This document shows positions 34,631-37,077 of a stretch of DNA of 37,077 nt, piece after piece. Position 1 is the first letter of the stretch; the number at the start of each line of letters is the position of its first letter. A program made the position numbers and the translations under genes. The stretch comes from Mariniphaga sp. Lineage in GTDB: Bacteria; Bacteroidota; Bacteroidia; Bacteroidales; Prolixibacteraceae. The DNA lies in NCBI GenBank assembly GCA_019429205.1, contig JAHYIT010000032.1, forward strand, positions 1-37,077, given 5' to 3'. The notes under the pieces are model-generated. The model made no database searches. It was given only the letters and a program-made list of their open reading frames with translations, and had not been told where the DNA came from.

Positions 34631-34667
34631 ACGCTGACAGGTCCGGCAGTTGCCGTACGCTGTCAGG
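34631..34667. repeat. 37-bp palindromic REP, copy 2
   Basis: ACGCTGACAGGTCCGGCAGT and the following 17 bases match 13154-13190 at 34 of 37 positions. It sits immediately next to the stop codon of the PL38-like gene (34669-34671), and could form a stem after that gene. Confidence 0.8.
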
Positions 34668-34668
34668 A

Positions 34669-35892
34669 TTACAATTCAGGTTCAACCAGCAACCTCCAGT
34701 CATTTTTCAGCCGACCAGAAAAAGTATTTTCCCACAAATTCTGGTAGGTTTCGTTTTTATAAATAACGGCTGCTTTGCGAACCAAAAGTCCCAGATTGTT
34801 TTCGGTTTGTTTCCACCCCGAAATTTGTTCGTAAGGCCAATCCTGCTCCTGGCCAATAAAACCAATTAAATAATCAAGCGCTTTTTGCAACGATCCACCT
34901 TTGGGATTTTCATAATTGAACATATCCACGCCAACTTTCAATCCCAATTCACCTGTATCGAAAAAATTGCGCAGATTACTCACCGAATACCCAAAAGCTT
35001 TTGTGCGGATTAATTCGTGGGGCTGACTTCCATCGGCTTCAATCATCGGATCAATCCGGCGATGCGTCATTTCTCCCACTTTTTGCCTCACATAATCGTC
35101 TTTTCCCAGGAAATAAGCAATGCCACAGGCTTGTACATCATACGCCACCGAATGGTTGTTCCGGTAATTGTCTTCCTCTTTGCCAAACTCACTTGTGGTA
35201 AGCCAGTGAAAATATTCTTCAAACCAGTTTCTTAATCCTGTTCTTTCATCTTCGGTTAAGGCTCCTGAAGTTTCGAGCAGTGCAATGGCATCCACCAACA
35301 CTGCAAATGATCGGCCATCAATGATTCCGATAAACCGGCCTTCGGTAATTCCCGGAATAGCCTGCCCATAATTCAGATGAGGATTCATGAGCGTTTCAGG
35401 ATTTAAAAACCAAACCCTTAACAGTTCTGCAGCTTTTTCGGCATATTCATTCTTTTCAGAAAAAAACCAGGCAAGTGATAATGATCGCACAGCATTAATC
35501 ATCTTGTTTTTTTGAGCGCTGTCCAACTTGTCCCGTTCGGGATTCACTTCACCATCACGGCGGATATAAGGCAGTCCGTCCGGTTTTTCGGGATCGGGCC
35601 ACCAGTAAGGCCCCATGCTCATATAGTCGTTTTTTGAACCGCTGGGTGGAACCAAATTCTTAAAGGTCACTGAATAAACGCCACCTTCAAGGGCTTCATC
35701 AGCATCTTTTATCAATTCACTAAAAGAAGGATGAAATGTACTCTCACCGTTATTCAATTCATCTTTTACTTTTTCCATCCAGGAATAATCCCAGCCTCCC
35801 AGACGAACATCAGCAGTTTCAACTTTTATACTGTTGCAACCGGTAATTGTTAAAGCAAGCGTTATTACAAACAGAAGTATTTTTGTTGTCAT
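34669..35892 (-). CDS. Alginate-lyase-superfamily lipoprotein (PL38-like), copy 2
   Basis: A 407-residue lipoprotein (signal LFVITLALTITGC, lipobox Cys19). Conserved segments: MSMGPYWWPDPEKPDGLPYI (91-110) and RRDGEVNPERDKLD, NPHLNYGQAIPG (170-181), GRFIGIIDGRSF, RNNHSVAYDVQACG (244-257, with the Asn-His pair), and FNYENPKGGSLQKALDYLIG. It is closer to the family consensus than copy 1 (13636-14829) and probably the ancestral cluster member. Expected activity is beta-elimination on glucuronan- or alginate-like blocks in the periplasm, without a confirmed substrate. Only 3 bp separate it from the GH88 stop upstream, so the two genes form a tight pair. Confidence 0.87.
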   Translation of the reverse strand: MTTKILLFVITLALTITGCNSIKVETADVRLGGWDYSWMEKVKDELNNGESTFHPSFSELIKDADEALEGGVYSVTFKNLVPPSGSKNDYMSMGPYWWPDPEKPDGLPYIRRDGEVNPERDKLDSAQKNKMINAVRSLSLAWFFSEKNEYAEKAAELLRVWFLNPETLMNPHLNYGQAIPGITEGRFIGIIDGRSFAVLVDAIALLETSGALTEDERTGLRNWFEEYFHWLTTSEFGKEEDNYRNNHSVAYDVQACGIAYFLGKDDYVRQKVGEMTHRRIDPMIEADGSQPHELIRTKAFGYSVSNLRNFFDTGELGLKVGVDMFNYENPKGGSLQKALDYLIGFIGQEQDWPYEQISGWKQTENNLGLLVRKAAVIYKNETYQNLWENTFSGRLKNDWRLLVEPEL

Positions 35893-35895
35893 TTT

Positions 35896-37077
35896 TTATA
35901 AGCCTTTTAAGGTTTTATATCTCAGCAATGCTTCCACAAAATAGTAATCGGCATAAGATAACGGAACGTCCACTTCACTTTTGGCAGGTAAATGTCCGAC
36001 ACTTCTTTTCAAAACAAAAAAGCCGTTGGAACCGGGTTCGGCCAGGTATTCGGGCGATGCCAGCGCAATGAGCTGTTTTTCGGCCACCAACAGGTATTTT
36101 TGGCTAAGATTGCCTTCAGTCTGGGTACTTAGTTCAATAAGCGCCGAGGCCATGATGGCTCCTGCCGAAGCATCCCTCAATGCACCCGGTATCTCCGGCG
36201 CCAGGAAATCCCAGTATGGAATTCCGTCTTCCGGCATATTTGGATGGTCAATCATCAGGTTGGCAATGGCAATGGCCTGGTCGAGGTACCGTTGCAGTTT
36301 GGTTTCGCGGTAAATGACCACATAACCATATAATCCCCAGGCATTTCCTCTTGCCCAAACGGATTCATCAGAATGTCCCTGATGTGTTTGTTTAACATGC
36401 GGTAAACCGGTTATGGTATCGTAGGAAACTACATGGTATGAGCTGTGATCAGGCCGGTAATGGTGTTCCAGGGTTTTATCGGAATGTGAAACCGCTACAT
36501 CCTGAAAAACCTCATCTCCGGTATTATGGAAATTCCACATCAGCAATTCCAGGTTCATCATATTGTCAATAATAACCGGATATTGCCAGATTTGCCGGTT
36601 AAAATCCCATGATTTGATAACTCCCAAATAAGGATTGTACCTTTCCAAAGCACTCCTGCCCGCCACTTTTAAAACCTCGCGGTAATCGTCGCGGCCAGTA
36701 AGCCGGTAGCCGTTGCCAAAACTGCTGTATATCTGAAATCCGATGTCGTGGTCATAAGTATTGTACTTTTCTTTCTCTACCCGTGCCGAATATTTTTCAG
36801 CCCATGTACGGTGCCCTGCATCGCCGGTAAATTCATACAAATACCACAACACACCGGGGAAAAATCCGCTGCACCACCATTTGGAATCAGACGTAATAAT
36901 TTCATCCTTTTCTATCACATACGATCTTGGCAACCTTCCTTCCTTATCGTCTAAATACTCTGCCATTGCCACAGCCTGCTGTTCAATTACATCAAAACTT
37001 TTGGAAATGACTTCCTGCATGGGGTCAGCCTTTCTGCACGACACAACCATCATAAATAATACAAAAAAATAGATTAG
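35896..37077 (-). CDS. GH88 unsaturated uronyl hydrolase, copy 2 (5' end outside window)
   Basis: The frame stays open through the right edge: the eight codons before the first Met in the window read LIYFFVLF and continue into MMVVSCRKADP, i.e. a lipoprotein signal with its Cys at the fourth residue after MM. The true start therefore lies outside the window, and the Met at 37053 is internal. The visible 385+ residues contain KWWCSGFFPGVLWYLYEFTG, TYDHDIGFQIYSSFGNGYRL (second Asp of DHD, residue 103 counting from the Met at 37053), YPVIIDNMMNLELLMW (Asp163 on the same count), ESVWARGNAWGLYGY and LSYADYYFVEALLRY. These are the two catalytic aspartates and framework of GH88. It hydrolyses unsaturated uronic acid from lyase products. 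Close paralogue of the gene at 31996-33198. Confidence 0.9.
   Translation of the reverse strand, partial: LIYFFVLFMMVVSCRKADPMQEVISKSFDVIEQQAVAMAEYLDDKEGRLPRSYVIEKDEIITSDSKWWCSGFFPGVLWYLYEFTGDAGHRTWAEKYSARVEKEKYNTYDHDIGFQIYSSFGNGYRLTGRDDYREVLKVAGRSALERYNPYLGVIKSWDFNRQIWQYPVIIDNMMNLELLMWNFHNTGDEVFQDVAVSHSDKTLEHHYRPDHSSYHVVSYDTITGLPHVKQTHQGHSDESVWARGNAWGLYGYVVIYRETKLQRYLDQAIAIANLMIDHPNMPEDGIPYWDFLAPEIPGALRDASAGAIMASALIELSTQTEGNLSQKYLLVAEKQLIALASPEYLAEPGSNGFFVLKRSVGHLPAKSEVDVPLSYADYYFVEALLRYKTLKGL

Noticed and set aside
34506-34703. 65-codon minus-strand ORF near the PL38-like stop
   Set aside because: It translates the 37-bp REP ([11 protein letters not shown], like the pieces at 13154-13190) and overlaps two real genes.
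35896-37053. Start of the right-edge GH88 at the Met at 37053
   Set aside because: The frame continues with a hydrophobic signal to the window edge, so this Met is internal and the gene is cut by the window.
16754-37077. SusC/SusD pair or hybrid two-component regulator in the cluster
   Set aside because: No TonB-dependent receptor, SusD lipoprotein or HTCS-like frame is present on either strand in this range.

Overview
This window reads as the chromosome of a member of the Bacteroidota, probably a marine or sediment relative of the Marinilabiliales/Prolixibacteraceae (inferred from gene families, not from a marker gene). Supporting signs are the moderate GC content, A-rich start regions with few Shine-Dalgarno sequences, a TAnnTTTG-type -7 box, many secreted lipoproteins, a YkuD_2 transpeptidase, a PorT-like beta-barrel, and many palindromic dispersed repeats. 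No rRNA, tRNA, CRISPR array or complete insertion sequence was seen.

Left part (1-10.2 kb): envelope and stress genes. It opens with the 3' remnant of a condensation-type acyltransferase, a zinc-ribbon membrane protein, and a CPBP-type membrane protease broken by an internal deletion. Next come two convergent L,D-transpeptidases whose 3' ends overlap; one carries six copies of an eight-residue Trp-rich repeat. That one is the last gene of a tightly coupled minus-strand operon (CheB-CheR-PAS hybrid, small PAS protein, L,D-transpeptidase). Divergent from it lies a plus-strand cluster of a small unknown protein, an OmpA lipoprotein and a beta-barrel protein, closed by a good terminator. A two-part direct-repeat motif with a 21-bp period occurs near 2.0, 7.9 and 8.4 kb, and suggests that these loci share one regulator.

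Middle part (10.2-16.7 kb): a patchy, rearranged zone. A nucleotidyltransferase-GHMP kinase fusion and a guanylate-kinase-like protein lie between two copies of an identical 53-bp repeat. Then come a broken sialidase-like gene, an alginate-lyase-superfamily gene, an orphan antitoxin-like gene, a copied 3' fragment of a heparinase-like lyase, and an AAA/DUF4143 ATPase gene on the opposite strand.

Right part (16.7-37.1 kb): a long same-strand (minus) polysaccharide-degradation cluster. In transcription order it encodes a GH88 unsaturated uronyl hydrolase (5' end outside the window), an alginate-lyase-superfamily (PL38-like) lipoprotein, a BNR_4 propeller resembling PL24/PL25 ulvan lyases, a second GH88, a heparinase II/III lyase, a second BNR_4 propeller, a sulfatase-GH78 rhamnosidase fusion, a GH67N/GH20b-like glycosidase, a GH106-like glycosidase and a second heparinase-like lyase. 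The combined repertoire (uronate lyases, unsaturated uronyl hydrolases, rhamnosidases, sulfatase) points to a sulfated rhamnose- and uronic-acid-containing polysaccharide such as ulvan. No SusC/SusD pair or regulator is inside the window; if this is a full PUL they should lie beyond the right edge.
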